The notes beneath the pieces are model-generated. The model worked only from the letters and a program-made list of their open reading frames with translations, was not told the origin of the DNA and did not search any database. From the NCBI RefSeq assembly GCF_010686765.1, contig NZ_JAAGWF010000002.1, forward strand, positions 124,001-188,000: a DNA stretch of 64,000 bases, in the 5' to 3' direction. Made by a program: the position numbers and the translations under genes. Positions 16,570 through 24,396 of this stretch are shown piece after piece; within the stretch, counting starts at the first letter, position 1; each line of letters begins with the position of its first letter. The DNA is from Geodermatophilus sabuli. GTDB lineage: Bacteria; Actinomycetota; Actinomycetes; Mycobacteriales; Geodermatophilaceae.

Positions 16570-16588
16570 GAGTTCGTAGGATGAACTG
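16570..16588. promoter_or_regulatory. Operator 1 (GAGTTC-N7-GAACTG) in the gnat/hxlR promoter
   Basis: Inverted repeat with five perfectly paired bases (AGTTC/GAACT) and a seven-base spacer. A second copy at 16603-16621 has the same layout. It lies 12 bases upstream of the GNAT start, where a bound repressor would block that gene. Confidence 0.55.
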
Positions 16589-16602
16589 TGCTCCGATCGA
16601 GT

Positions 16603-16621
16603 GAGTTCGTCAAGTGAACTC
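16603..16621. promoter_or_regulatory. Operator 2 (GAGTTC-N7-GAACTC) in the gnat/hxlR promoter
   Basis: Perfect six-base inverted repeat with a seven-base spacer, centred 33 bases (about three helical turns) from operator 1. It covers the -35 region of the predicted leaderless hxlR promoter, so binding of HxlR here would shut its own gene off. Confidence 0.6.
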
Positions 16622-16628
16622 AGGCGGA

Positions 16629-16634
16629 TATGCT
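16629..16634 (+). promoter_or_regulatory. -10 element of a leaderless promoter (HxlR gene)
   Basis: TATGCT is followed by six bases and the GTG at 16641. This argues for the start at 16641 over the in-frame GTG at 16614, which lies inside operator 2. Confidence 0.6.
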
Positions 16635-16640
16635 GACGTG

Positions 16641-17099
16641 GTGAGCGAAGCGCTGTGGGACCGGTCGCGGTGCTCGGTGGCCGGCACGCTGGCCGTCGTC
16701 GGCGAGAAGTGGAGCCTGCTGGTCCTCCGCGAGGCGTTCCTCGGCGTGCGCCGCTTCGCGGACTTCCAGCGGGTGCTCGGCGCTCCCCGGGCGGTGCTCA
16801 CCGACCGGCTCGGCACGCTCGTCGAGCAGGGCATCCTGCGCCGGGTGCCCTACCAGGCCCAGGGCGAGCGGCAGCGCCACGAGTACCGGCTGACGCCGAA
16901 GGGCATCGACCTCTACCCGACGCTGGTCGCGTTGATGCAGTGGGGCGACCGGTACCTGGCCGACGGCGAGGACGCGCCGCTGGAGCTCCGGCACCGCGAC
17001 TGCGGCGAACCGGTGCACCTGGCCCTGGTGTGCGACGCCGGGCACGAGCTGTCGGGAGCCCGTGAGGTCCGGCCGCAGGCCCGCGTCCGCGCCGACTGA
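16641..17099 (+). CDS. HxlR family winged-helix transcriptional regulator
   Basis: 152 residues. The HxlR wHTH core is clear: CSVAGTLAVVGEKWSLLVLRE at the N-terminus, then FADFQRVLGAPRAVLTDRL (recognition helix) and the wing YRLTPKGIDLYP. The C-terminal part has CGEPVHLALVCDAGHEL with conserved Cys and His that could bind metal or sense an electrophile. HxlR proteins bind as dimers to inverted repeats; two matching repeats stand immediately upstream, so autoregulation is likely. Targets may include the divergent GNAT and the tannase-family gene downstream. Confidence 0.9.
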   Translation: MSEALWDRSRCSVAGTLAVVGEKWSLLVLREAFLGVRRFADFQRVLGAPRAVLTDRLGTLVEQGILRRVPYQAQGERQRHEYRLTPKGIDLYPTLVALMQWGDRYLADGEDAPLELRHRDCGEPVHLALVCDAGHELSGAREVRPQARVRAD

Positions 17100-17159
17100 C
17101 CGTTCCCGCAGGCGGAAGGCGGTGCGCCTCGCGGACGTCCGCGCTGACAGGGTCGCCGC

Positions 17160-18638
17160 ATGCCGGTTCCCGGGGACTCCCGCCGCCTCGCCTCGCTCGA
17201 CCTCCCGAACACGACGGTCGACTCGGTCGTCGACGACCCGGGGGACGCGGAGACCCCCGCGTCCTGCCGGGTGCAGCTGACCGTCACCCACCCGCCCGCC
17301 GGTGACCGCGTCACGATCTGGGTGCACCTGCCGGTGGACTCGTGGAACGGCCGGTTCCAGGGCCGCGGTGGCGGTGGCTTCCTCGGCGGCTCGGCGGAGT
17401 CCCTGCTCGAGCCGCTGCGGGAGGGCTACGCCTGCGCCGCCACCGACGCCGGGCACCCCGACGGCTCCGCCTCCTTCGCCCTCGACGCCCGTGGCCGGCT
17501 GGACTGGCAGGCGATCCGGGACTTCGGCCACCTCGGCATCCACGACATGACCGTCGCCGCCAGGGCCGTGGTGACAGCCTTCTACGGGCAGCCGCCGGCG
17601 TACTCGTACTTCCACGGCTGCTCCACGGGCGGCCGGCAGGGCCTGATGACCGCCCAGCGGTACCCGGCCGACTACGACGGCGTCCTCTCCGGGGCGCCGG
17701 CGATCAACTGGCCGCGGATGCAGGTGGGCCAGATCTGGGGCCAGCTGGTGATGCTGGAGGCGGGCAACCCGGTGTCCTCCGCGAAGTTCGAGGCGGCGCT
17801 GGCCGCGATCGTCGACCAGTGCGACCTCGTCGGTGACGGCGTCCGCGACGGTGTGGTCGGTGACCCGCTCGGCGCGGAGGTGGACCTCGCCGCGCTGGTC
17901 GGCCTGCCCACGCCGGACGGCGAGCTGACCGAGGCCGACGTCGAGGTCGTCCGGCTGATCGGGGAGGGTCCGCGCCGGCGCGACGGCAGCTTCCTCTGGT
18001 ACGGCCTGGCTCCCGGCGCGCCCTTCGCCGGCCTCAACGACACCGCCGTCGTCGACGGCGAGCTCGTCGGGCAGCCGTTCGTGTTCGACGTGTGGTGGAT
18101 CAGCCTGTTCCTCGAGCAGGACCCGTCCTGGGACTGGCGCACGCTGACCCGGGAGGCCTTCGAGGCCTACTTCGACCGGTCCGTGGAGATGTACTCCGCC
18201 GTCCTGGCCGCCGACGACCCGGACCTCAGCGCCTTCGCCGGCCGCGGCGGCAAGGCCCTGCTCTGGCACGGTGCGGCCGACTTCGGCATCCCCTTCCAGG
18301 GCACGGTCGACTACTACGAGCGGGTGCGCGCCCGGATGGGCGCCGAGCGCACCGACGGGTTCCTCCGGCTGTTCCTCGCCCCGGGCGTGGGCCACTGCGG
18401 CGGGGGCGCCGGACCGCAGCCGACCGGCCAGTTCGAGGCACTGGTGGCCTGGGTCGAGCAGGGTCGCGCCCCGGAGGTGCTCACCGCCGTCCGGACGGCG
18501 GAGGACGGCGAGGTCCGGCAGACCCGGCCGCTGTTCCCCTATCCCGGCGTCGCCCGCTGGACCGGGGAGGGCGACCCGGACGACGCGGCCCGCTTCACCC
18601 GTGCCGAGGGCACCCGGCTGGTCCTGCCGGACCGCTGA
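17160..18638 (+). CDS. Tannase/feruloyl esterase family alpha/beta hydrolase
   Basis: 492 residues, normal for the family, which cleaves esters of aromatic acids such as gallate and ferulate. The family's CS-D-HC arrangement is visible: nucleophile in FHGCSTGGRQG near residue 158, and His in GVGHCGGGAGP near the C-terminus, with the paired Cys residues beside Ser and His. Most characterised members are secreted, but the first 30 residues here are not a signal peptide, so this one seems cytoplasmic. The HxlR gene ends 60 bases upstream. There is no good ribosome site; CAGGGT six bases before the ATG may be a leaderless -10. Confidence 0.88.
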   Translation: MPVPGDSRRLASLDLPNTTVDSVVDDPGDAETPASCRVQLTVTHPPAGDRVTIWVHLPVDSWNGRFQGRGGGGFLGGSAESLLEPLREGYACAATDAGHPDGSASFALDARGRLDWQAIRDFGHLGIHDMTVAARAVVTAFYGQPPAYSYFHGCSTGGRQGLMTAQRYPADYDGVLSGAPAINWPRMQVGQIWGQLVMLEAGNPVSSAKFEAALAAIVDQCDLVGDGVRDGVVGDPLGAEVDLAALVGLPTPDGELTEADVEVVRLIGEGPRRRDGSFLWYGLAPGAPFAGLNDTAVVDGELVGQPFVFDVWWISLFLEQDPSWDWRTLTREAFEAYFDRSVEMYSAVLAADDPDLSAFAGRGGKALLWHGAADFGIPFQGTVDYYERVRARMGAERTDGFLRLFLAPGVGHCGGGAGPQPTGQFEALVAWVEQGRAPEVLTAVRTAEDGEVRQTRPLFPYPGVARWTGEGDPDDAARFTRAEGTRLVLPDR

Positions 18639-18641
18639 CCG

Positions 18642-18962
18642 TCAGTCGACCCCGAGGGCACGCAACCCGGCGGTGACCGCCGCCGCGGCCAGCACGGCGA
18701 CCAGCACGGGCGCCCGCCGCCACAGCAGCAGCCCGGCGGTCGCCACGCCCGCGGTGTCCGCGCCGACGTGCAGCCGGGTGCCGTCGGCCAGCGCCGCGGT
18801 GACGACCAGCGCGGCCAGCAGGCCGGAGGACAGCAGCACCACGACCCGCACGACGGGCGCCGGGAGCTCGCGGTCGCCGGTGACCGCCGGACCGAGGCCG
18901 CGGGTCAGCGCGGTGGTCAGCACGCACAGGCCGATGAGCGCCCAGACCGTCCCGGTGCTCAC
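18642..18962 (-). CDS. azlD: AzlD family branched-chain amino acid exporter, small subunit
   Basis: 106-residue hydrophobic protein with about four membrane helices and the AzlD pattern LTTALTRGLGPAV near the N-terminus. It pairs with the AzlC homologue to export branched-chain amino acids or analogues such as 4-azaleucine. The GTG start at 18962 overlaps the azlC stop as GTGA, which couples translation. The gene ends three bases from the convergent tannase-family stop. Confidence 0.85.
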   Translation of the reverse strand: MSTGTVWALIGLCVLTTALTRGLGPAVTGDRELPAPVVRVVVLLSSGLLAALVVTAALADGTRLHVGADTAGVATAGLLLWRRAPVLVAVLAAAAVTAGLRALGVD

Positions 18963-19618
18963 CGGGGCCTCCGGAGGCCGACGAGGGCGGCGGCGCTCGC
19001 GGCCAGCACCGGCAGGCCCGGCGGGGCGACCGGCACCAGGGCCAGCGCGATGCCGGCCCCGGCGAGGGCGACCCCCAGCCGCAGCCGGTCGCGCACCTCG
19101 GCGACCAGCAGACCGAGGAAGAACGCGGGGAACACCGCGTCCAGCCCCAGCGCCCGGCTGTCCAGCGCCGGCACGAGGACGCCCGCGGCGGTGCCGAGCA
19201 CCCACGGCACGTACTGCACGGCCGAGTGCCCGAACAGGTACTCCCGGTCGTACCGGCCGTCGCCGCGGGCGGCCATCGCCCAGGACGCGTCGACGGTGGC
19301 CTGACCCTCCAGCGCCCGGCGCAGCCGGCTGCCCCGCAGGGACGGCCCGAGCGCGAACCCCATCGGCAGGAAGCGGGAGCTGACCAGCGCGGCCGCGCCG
19401 ACCGCCGCCGCGACGCTGCCGCCGGCGCCGGCGATGCCCAGCGCGGCGAACTGGCCGGAGCCCGAGTAGACCAGCGCGGACATCACGATCGCGGCCGCTG
19501 CGGGCATGCCCACGTCGGTGGCGACCACGCCGAAGGAGACCGCCAGCACGAACGCCGCCCCGCCGTAGGGTGCGCCGTCCCGCACGCCCTCCCGCCAGCC
19601 CCGCCCGCCGTCGCCCAC
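18959..19618 (-). CDS. azlC: AzlC family branched-chain amino acid ABC-independent exporter, large subunit
   Basis: 219 residues with about six to seven membrane helices. The family pattern is present: PYGGAAFVLAVSFGVVATDVG at the N-terminus (split here as PYGGAAF and SFGVVATDVG), ALVYSGSGQFAAL, and SSRFLPMGFALGP. The GTG at 19618 is chosen because GGGAGG lies a few bases upstream and longer frames would run into the divergent MFS gene. Together with AzlD it forms a membrane exporter of branched-chain amino acids. Its regulator is not obvious in the window. Confidence 0.86.
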   Translation of the reverse strand: MGDGGRGWREGVRDGAPYGGAAFVLAVSFGVVATDVGMPAAAAIVMSALVYSGSGQFAALGIAGAGGSVAAAVGAAALVSSRFLPMGFALGPSLRGSRLRRALEGQATVDASWAMAARGDGRYDREYLFGHSAVQYVPWVLGTAAGVLVPALDSRALGLDAVFPAFFLGLLVAEVRDRLRLGVALAGAGIALALVPVAPPGLPVLAASAAALVGLRRPR

Positions 19619-19784
19619 CGCAGCCTCCCGCCGTCCCGCCCGCCCGCCGCACCCGCGGGTGCCGTCGGTGGGTGGACCCTGCCAGGTGCCGCCCGGCGGC
19701 CGCGCACCCGTGCTCGACAGGTGCCGGTTTCGGCGGCCGCACCGTCGGCTATCCGCATCCCCGAGGCGGCCCCAGGGAGCGGTG

Positions 19785-21266
19785 ATGGCGCGGAGCGGAC
19801 CCGAGCAGGCCACGGCCGGCACCCCCGGGCGCACCGGGGTGCCCGTGCCCTACCGCGCCCTCTGGGCGGTGCTGCTGCTCGGCTGGGTCGTCAGCTACGC
19901 CGACCGGACGCTCACCGGCCCGGTCATCGCCTGGATGATCGAGAACGAGGCGGGCTTCATCGGCGACGCGGCGAACCCCGCCACCCTCGGCGGGCTGGTC
20001 GGCTCGATGTTCTTCCTCGGCTACATGCTGACCCAGTACCCGGGCGGACGGCTGGGCGACCGGTTCGGCCACCGCGAGATGATCCTGGTGTCGCTGCTCG
20101 CGGCGGCGGTCCTCACCGTCGTCTCCGGTCTGGTCACCGGGCTGGTCGCGTTCGTCGCCGCCCGCGTGCTCACCGGCCTGGGGGAGGGGGTCTTCTACTC
20201 CAACGACCGCACCCTGATCATGAACCACACGCCGGCGGAGAAGCGGACGCTCGGCCTCGGCGTGGTGATCACCGGCCTGTCGATCGGCCTGACCCTCGGC
20301 ATCATCATGACGCCGGTCCTCATCGACTGGGGCGTCGCCCTGGGCATGGGCGACGAGGCCTGGCGGATGCCGTTCTTCGCCTTCGCCGCCTTCACCTTCG
20401 TCGTCATCGTGATCGTGTACGGCTTCTTCCGGGCCCGCATGGGCGGCGCGCTCCGGCTGGGCCCGCCGTTCCTGCGGCTGCTGCTGTTCTCCGCGCCGAC
20501 CTTCGCCGTCATCGTGGGGCTGTTCCTGCTCGCGGACACCTTCGCCTGGCCGGAGTGGGTCACCGCCGTCGTGGCCTCGGTCATCGCCGTCGTCTACGTG
20601 GCGGTCATCGTCCGCGGGGTGCAGCGGTCCGGCCGCGGTGGGGCGCTGCTCAACCGCAACATCTGGCTGATCTACGTCGCCTACATCGCCATCCTGTGGA
20701 ACCTGTGGTTCTTCAGCTTCTGGTCGGTGCAGATCGTGCGGGAGGCGGCCGACAGCAGCCTGCTGGCCGCCGCACTGACCGCCGCCTTCAACGCCGGCGC
20801 CGGCATCCTCGGCTTCCCGGTCGGCGGGTGGCTGGCCGACCGCGCCGTCCGCAGCGGCCGGGCCCGCAAGCCGCTCGCGCTGATCTGCACCGCGGTCTAC
20901 TCGGCGCTGGTCGTGGTGTTCGGGTGGAGCATCTCGGGCGACGACGACCAGCTGCCGTCCCTGGCGCTGCTGGGCCTGCTGCTGTTCAGCTCGGGTGTCT
21001 TCTTCAACGCGCTCCAGCCGATCGTCCAGGGCATCACCGGGGACCTGGTGCCGATCGGCGAGCGCGGCGCGGCGTTCGGGATGCTCAACCTGGTGTCGGA
21101 GATCGGCGCCGTCCTGAGCCCCGTGGTCAGCGGCATCCTGCGGGACGCGACGGGGAGCTGGGCGCCCGGCGTCTTCCTCGCCGCCGGGATCATGATCGTC
21201 TCGTTCTTCCTCTACCTGATGGTGCGGGAGGAGTCCCCGCGCGTGGAGGAGCCGCTGCCCGCCTGA
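19785..21266 (+). CDS. MFS transporter
   Basis: 493 residues with twelve predicted membrane helices. The major-facilitator loop 2-3 motif is present as GGRLGDRFGHRE. The first helix contains GWVVSYADRTLTGP, as in the anion:cation symporter group that carries sugar acids and aromatic acids. AGGGAGC stands about eight bases before the ATG. The unusual feature is the second-half loop LADRAVRSGRARKPL. A flavoprotein gene follows after 40 bases but has its own leaderless promoter. The substrate is likely an organic anion, by family only. Confidence 0.88.
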   Translation: MARSGPEQATAGTPGRTGVPVPYRALWAVLLLGWVVSYADRTLTGPVIAWMIENEAGFIGDAANPATLGGLVGSMFFLGYMLTQYPGGRLGDRFGHREMILVSLLAAAVLTVVSGLVTGLVAFVAARVLTGLGEGVFYSNDRTLIMNHTPAEKRTLGLGVVITGLSIGLTLGIIMTPVLIDWGVALGMGDEAWRMPFFAFAAFTFVVIVIVYGFFRARMGGALRLGPPFLRLLLFSAPTFAVIVGLFLLADTFAWPEWVTAVVASVIAVVYVAVIVRGVQRSGRGGALLNRNIWLIYVAYIAILWNLWFFSFWSVQIVREAADSSLLAAALTAAFNAGAGILGFPVGGWLADRAVRSGRARKPLALICTAVYSALVVVFGWSISGDDDQLPSLALLGLLLFSSGVFFNALQPIVQGITGDLVPIGERGAAFGMLNLVSEIGAVLSPVVSGILRDATGSWAPGVFLAAGIMIVSFFLYLMVREESPRVEEPLPA

Positions 21267-21294
21267 TCGGGGCGCGGCCGGAGCCCGGCTCGCC

Positions 21295-21300
21295 TACCGT
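21295..21300 (+). promoter_or_regulatory. -10 element of a leaderless promoter (flavoprotein gene)
   Basis: TACCGT is followed by six bases and the GTG at 21307, with no ribosome site, so the downstream flavoprotein can be expressed independently of the MFS gene. Confidence 0.6.
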
Positions 21301-21306
21301 CCGGAC

Positions 21307-22683
21307 GTGGGCAAACGGGTGGTCGTGGTCGGAGGGGATGCCGCGGGGGCCAGCGCGGCGTCGCAGGCGAGGAAGCGGCAGCGCGACCTGGACGTCGTCG
21401 TCTTCGAGCGCGGGCGGGCGACGTCGTACTCCGCGTGCGGGATCCCGTACTGGATCAGTGGTGCGGTGGAGAGCGAGGCGGCACTGGTCGCCCGCACCCC
21501 CGAGCAGCACCGGGCGGCCGGCCTCGACGTCCGGATGCGCACCGAGGTGGTCGGCATCGACCTCGACCGCCGGGTCGTGCACTGGCGCGACCTGGAGGAC
21601 GGCGGGTCGGGGGTGGAGCCCTTCGACGAGCTGGTCTACGCCACCGGCAGCGTGCCCATGCGGCCGCCGGTGCCGGGCATCGACGCCGCGGGCGTCTACG
21701 GGGTGCAGGTCCTCGACGACGGGGTGGCGCTGCGCGCCGAGCTCGACGCCGGGCACGTGCGCCGGGTGGTCGTGGTGGGCGGCGGGTACATCGGCCTGGA
21801 GATCGCCGAGGCCTGCCGGGTCCGCGGGCTGACGGTCACCGTCGTCGACCGGTCGGCCACCCCCATCGGCACCTTCGACCCCGACATCGGGGAGTTCGTC
21901 ACCGAGGCGGTGCGCCGCGAGGGCATCGAGCTGGTGCTCTCGGACCCGGTCGCTGCCATCGACGTCGGCGCGGACGGGCGGGCCCGGGCGGTGGTGACCG
22001 CCAGCGGCCGGGAGCTCCCCGCCGACCTGGTGGTGCTCGGCCTGGGGGTGCGCCCCGCCGTCCGGCTCGCCGAGGAGGCCGGCATCCCGCTGGGCATCTC
22101 CGGGGGCGTCGCCGTCGACGCGCGGATGCGCACCCACGCCGAGGGCGTGTGGGCCGCGGGGGACTGCGTGGAGTCCCGGCACCGGCTCTCCGGCCAGCGG
22201 GTGGTGGTCGCCCTGGGCACCCACGCCAACAAGCAGGGCCGGGTCGCCGGGATCAACATCGGCGGCGGCTACGCGACCTTCCCCGGGGTGATCGGCACCG
22301 CGATCACCAAGATCTGCGACGTCGAGGCGGCGCGCACCGGGCTGTCGGAGGCGGAGGCGGAGGCGGCCGGCTTCTCCTTCGTGACCGCGGTGGTCGACTC
22401 GACCACCAAGGCCGGCTACTTCCCCGGCGCGCAGCCGATCCGGGTCAAGATGATCGCCGAGCGGCGCAACGGGCGGCTGCTCGGCGCCCAGATCGTCGGC
22501 CGGGAGGCGTCGGCCAAGCGGATCGACGCGCTCGCGATCTGCATCTGGAACGAGATGGGGGTCGACGAGATCCTGTCGCTGGACCTCTCCTACGCCCCGC
22601 CGTTCTCCCCGGTCTGGGACCCGGTGCTCATCGCCGCACGCAAGGCGTTCGAGGCCGTGGAGGCCGACGTCCGGGAGCTGTGA
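21307..22683 (+). CDS. FAD-dependent pyridine nucleotide-disulfide oxidoreductase (CoA-disulfide reductase / NADH oxidase-like)
   Basis: 458 residues. FAD-binding motif VVVVGGDAAGAS at the N-terminus, the single redox Cys in SACGIPYW at residue 44 (as in CoA-disulfide reductase and NADH oxidases/peroxidases), the NAD(P)-binding GGGYIGLEIA near residue 158, and the second FAD motif WAAGDC near 285. The C-terminal dimerisation domain has SYAPPFSPVWDP. Predicted to reduce a low-molecular-weight disulfide, or oxygen or peroxide, with NAD(P)H. It is followed by a strong bidirectional hairpin. Confidence 0.9.
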   Translation: MGKRVVVVGGDAAGASAASQARKRQRDLDVVVFERGRATSYSACGIPYWISGAVESEAALVARTPEQHRAAGLDVRMRTEVVGIDLDRRVVHWRDLEDGGSGVEPFDELVYATGSVPMRPPVPGIDAAGVYGVQVLDDGVALRAELDAGHVRRVVVVGGGYIGLEIAEACRVRGLTVTVVDRSATPIGTFDPDIGEFVTEAVRREGIELVLSDPVAAIDVGADGRARAVVTASGRELPADLVVLGLGVRPAVRLAEEAGIPLGISGGVAVDARMRTHAEGVWAAGDCVESRHRLSGQRVVVALGTHANKQGRVAGINIGGGYATFPGVIGTAITKICDVEAARTGLSEAEAEAAGFSFVTAVVDSTTKAGYFPGAQPIRVKMIAERRNGRLLGAQIVGREASAKRIDALAICIWNEMGVDEILSLDLSYAPPFSPVWDPVLIAARKAFEAVEADVREL

Positions 22684-22738
22684 CCCCCGGGCGTGCCCCT
22701 GCCGACGGGGGCGCGGCCCGTCGTCGCCCCGGCGCCGA

Positions 22739-22766
22739 GGCCGGCCGGGCACCCGCCCGGCCGGCC
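22739..22766. terminator. Bidirectional hairpin terminator
   Basis: A perfect 12-base stem, GGCCGGCCGGGC and GCCCGGCCGGCC, around loop ACCC. It lies between the stop of the flavoprotein (22683) and the stop of the convergent flavin monooxygenase (22775). Confidence 0.75.
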
Positions 22767-22774
22767 CCCAGCGG

Positions 22775-23968
22775 TCAGCTCTGCCCGGCGCCGGCCGGCT
22801 GCTGGGCGGCCTTCTCCTGGGCGTACCTGTCGGTCGCCGCCTGGATGGCCGCGCCGTTCTTGGCGTCGAGTTCGGTGTGCTTGCTGCGCGCCCAGGCCTC
22901 GGCGGCGAGCAGCCGCTTCTGCGAGGGCTGGAACGCCGGCATCACGTGGCGGGCGAACAGCTCGAAGCTCCGCTGGGTGGCCTGCCAGTTCGCCCAGTCG
23001 TGCTGCAGCAGGATGTAGCAGCCGAACCCGCCGTCGGACTGGTCGACCAGCCGCTGGATCTGCGCGATCGCGTCGTCGGGCGTCCCGACCACGCCCCAGC
23101 CGCTCTCGTCGATCCAGGCCAGCCGCTCCTCGAAGGTGTCGCCCGGGATGCGGACCGGCGGCAGGGCGAGGGTCTTCTGGGTGTACTCGACGAACGCGTC
23201 GAAGCCGTACCGGATGTCCTCGACGGCCTGCTCGCGGGTCTCGGCGATGTGCATCGGGCCCATCAGCCGCCACCGGGACCGGTCGGTGGCCTGCCCTGCC
23301 GCGGCGGCCTCGGCCTCCAGCACGTTCCAGTGGAGGGCCAGGGCGTCGAAGCCCATCTCCGTGGTCGCGCCGACCGACAGCATGCCCAGCCCGTACTTCC
23401 CGGCCAGTCGCGGGCCGGTGGGGGAGGCCGTGGCGGCCACCGCCATCTCGAAGCAGGGGTCCTGGTACGGGGCCAGCTGACACCGGGCCTCCACCAGCCG
23501 GTACCGGTCGGTCTCCACCGACACCGGCTCGTCGGTGGTCAGCAGCCGGATCAGCACGTCGAGGTCCTCGGCCAGTGCCGGTCGCAGCTGTGCGGGCTCG
23601 AGACCGATCATGGCGGCGTCCGTGGGCAGCGACCCCGGGCCGACGCCGAGCATGAGGCGGCCGCGGGTGAGGTGGTCCACGAGGATCGCGCGGTCGGCGA
23701 TCCACAGCGGGTTGTGGTACGGGATGGAGACGACCCCGGTGCCGAGCTTGATGGTGCGGGTGAGCGGGCCGACGTGAGCGAGGAAGGTCAGGGGGTCGGC
23801 GATGATCTCGGTGGCCGCGGAGTGGTGCTCCCCGACCCAGACCTCGTCGTAGCCCAGCTGGTCGAGCAGCTGGATGGTCTCGACGTCGCGCTGCAGCGAG
23901 GTCGTCGCGTTCTGGGTCGGCGGGCTGTTGAACGGGGGCATGAACAGGCCGAAGCGCATCTTTGGCAT
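22775..23968 (-). CDS. LLM class flavin-dependent oxidoreductase
   Basis: 397 residues of the bacterial-luciferase fold, starting MPKMRFGLFMPPFN. Typical features are YDEVWVGEHHSA, the segment GRLMLGVGPGSL and a C-terminal ELFARHVMPAFQPSQ. It would use FMNH2 and oxygen on an unknown substrate; homologues act on limonene, alkanesulfonates or terpenes. The ATG at 23968 has AGGAG upstream. It is the second of three such enzymes in the window. A dyad at 24044-24071 upstream may be its operator. Confidence 0.88.
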   Translation of the reverse strand: MPKMRFGLFMPPFNSPPTQNATTSLQRDVETIQLLDQLGYDEVWVGEHHSAATEIIADPLTFLAHVGPLTRTIKLGTGVVSIPYHNPLWIADRAILVDHLTRGRLMLGVGPGSLPTDAAMIGLEPAQLRPALAEDLDVLIRLLTTDEPVSVETDRYRLVEARCQLAPYQDPCFEMAVAATASPTGPRLAGKYGLGMLSVGATTEMGFDALALHWNVLEAEAAAAGQATDRSRWRLMGPMHIAETREQAVEDIRYGFDAFVEYTQKTLALPPVRIPGDTFEERLAWIDESGWGVVGTPDDAIAQIQRLVDQSDGGFGCYILLQHDWANWQATQRSFELFARHVMPAFQPSQKRLLAAEAWARSKHTELDAKNGAAIQAATDRYAQEKAAQQPAGAGQS

Positions 23969-24043
23969 CGGGAGGCTCCTCGCGGTGCGTCGGTGGGCCG
24001 GGGTCGGGCGCCGTCGCCGCCACGAACGACGTCGACGCGCGCT

Positions 24044-24071
24044 CCGGGGTGTGCAGCACATCACACCCCGG
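24044..24071. promoter_or_regulatory. Ten-base inverted repeat, containing a CRP-like TGTGC-N6-TCACA
   Basis: CCGGGGTGTG (24044-24053) and CACACCCCGG (24062-24071) pair perfectly around an eight-base loop. Read as a DNA site it holds TGTGC-N6-TCACA, one base from the CRP/GlxR consensus TGTGA-N6-TCACA. It sits 76 bases upstream of the flavin monooxygenase start and 27 bases past the yciI-like stop, so it could be an operator or a terminator of the upstream gene. Confidence 0.5.
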
Positions 24072-24098
24072 CCGCCGGGGCCCGTCCCGCCCGCGCGC

Positions 24099-24368
24099 TC
24101 AGCCCACGACCACGTTCCAGGGGCGGATCGTCCACCCCGTCACCAGCCCCCGGACGACGTAGGGGTCGGCCGCCACGAACCGCTCGACCGTCTCACGTGG
24201 CGCGGTCCACACCAGCAGCGCCCGGTCGTAGGGGTCGGGCAGCGCCCCGGCGAGCAGCAGCTCCCCGCGCTCGTGCGCCGCCCGGGCCAGCGCCAGGTGC
24301 TCGTCCCGCAGCGCCGCCCGGCGCTCCAGGTAGTCCGCGGCGAGCGTGTACTCCAGGACCAGGTGCAT
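24099..24368 (-). CDS. YciI-like protein
   Basis: 89-residue protein of the YciI/YCII-related (DGPF-like ferredoxin-fold) family. It starts MHLVLEYTLAADYLERR and has the conserved His in LRDEHLAL and the Asp-Pro in AADPYVVRGLV, as in YciI. The family is linked to dehydrochlorinase-type chemistry but most members have no known role. GACAGT six bases before the ATG may be a leaderless -10. It precedes the flavin monooxygenase on the same strand. Confidence 0.85.
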   Translation of the reverse strand: MHLVLEYTLAADYLERRAALRDEHLALARAAHERGELLLAGALPDPYDRALLVWTAPRETVERFVAADPYVVRGLVTGWTIRPWNVVVG

Positions 24369-24396
24369 GCCGCCACTGTCACACGGCGCGGAGGGG

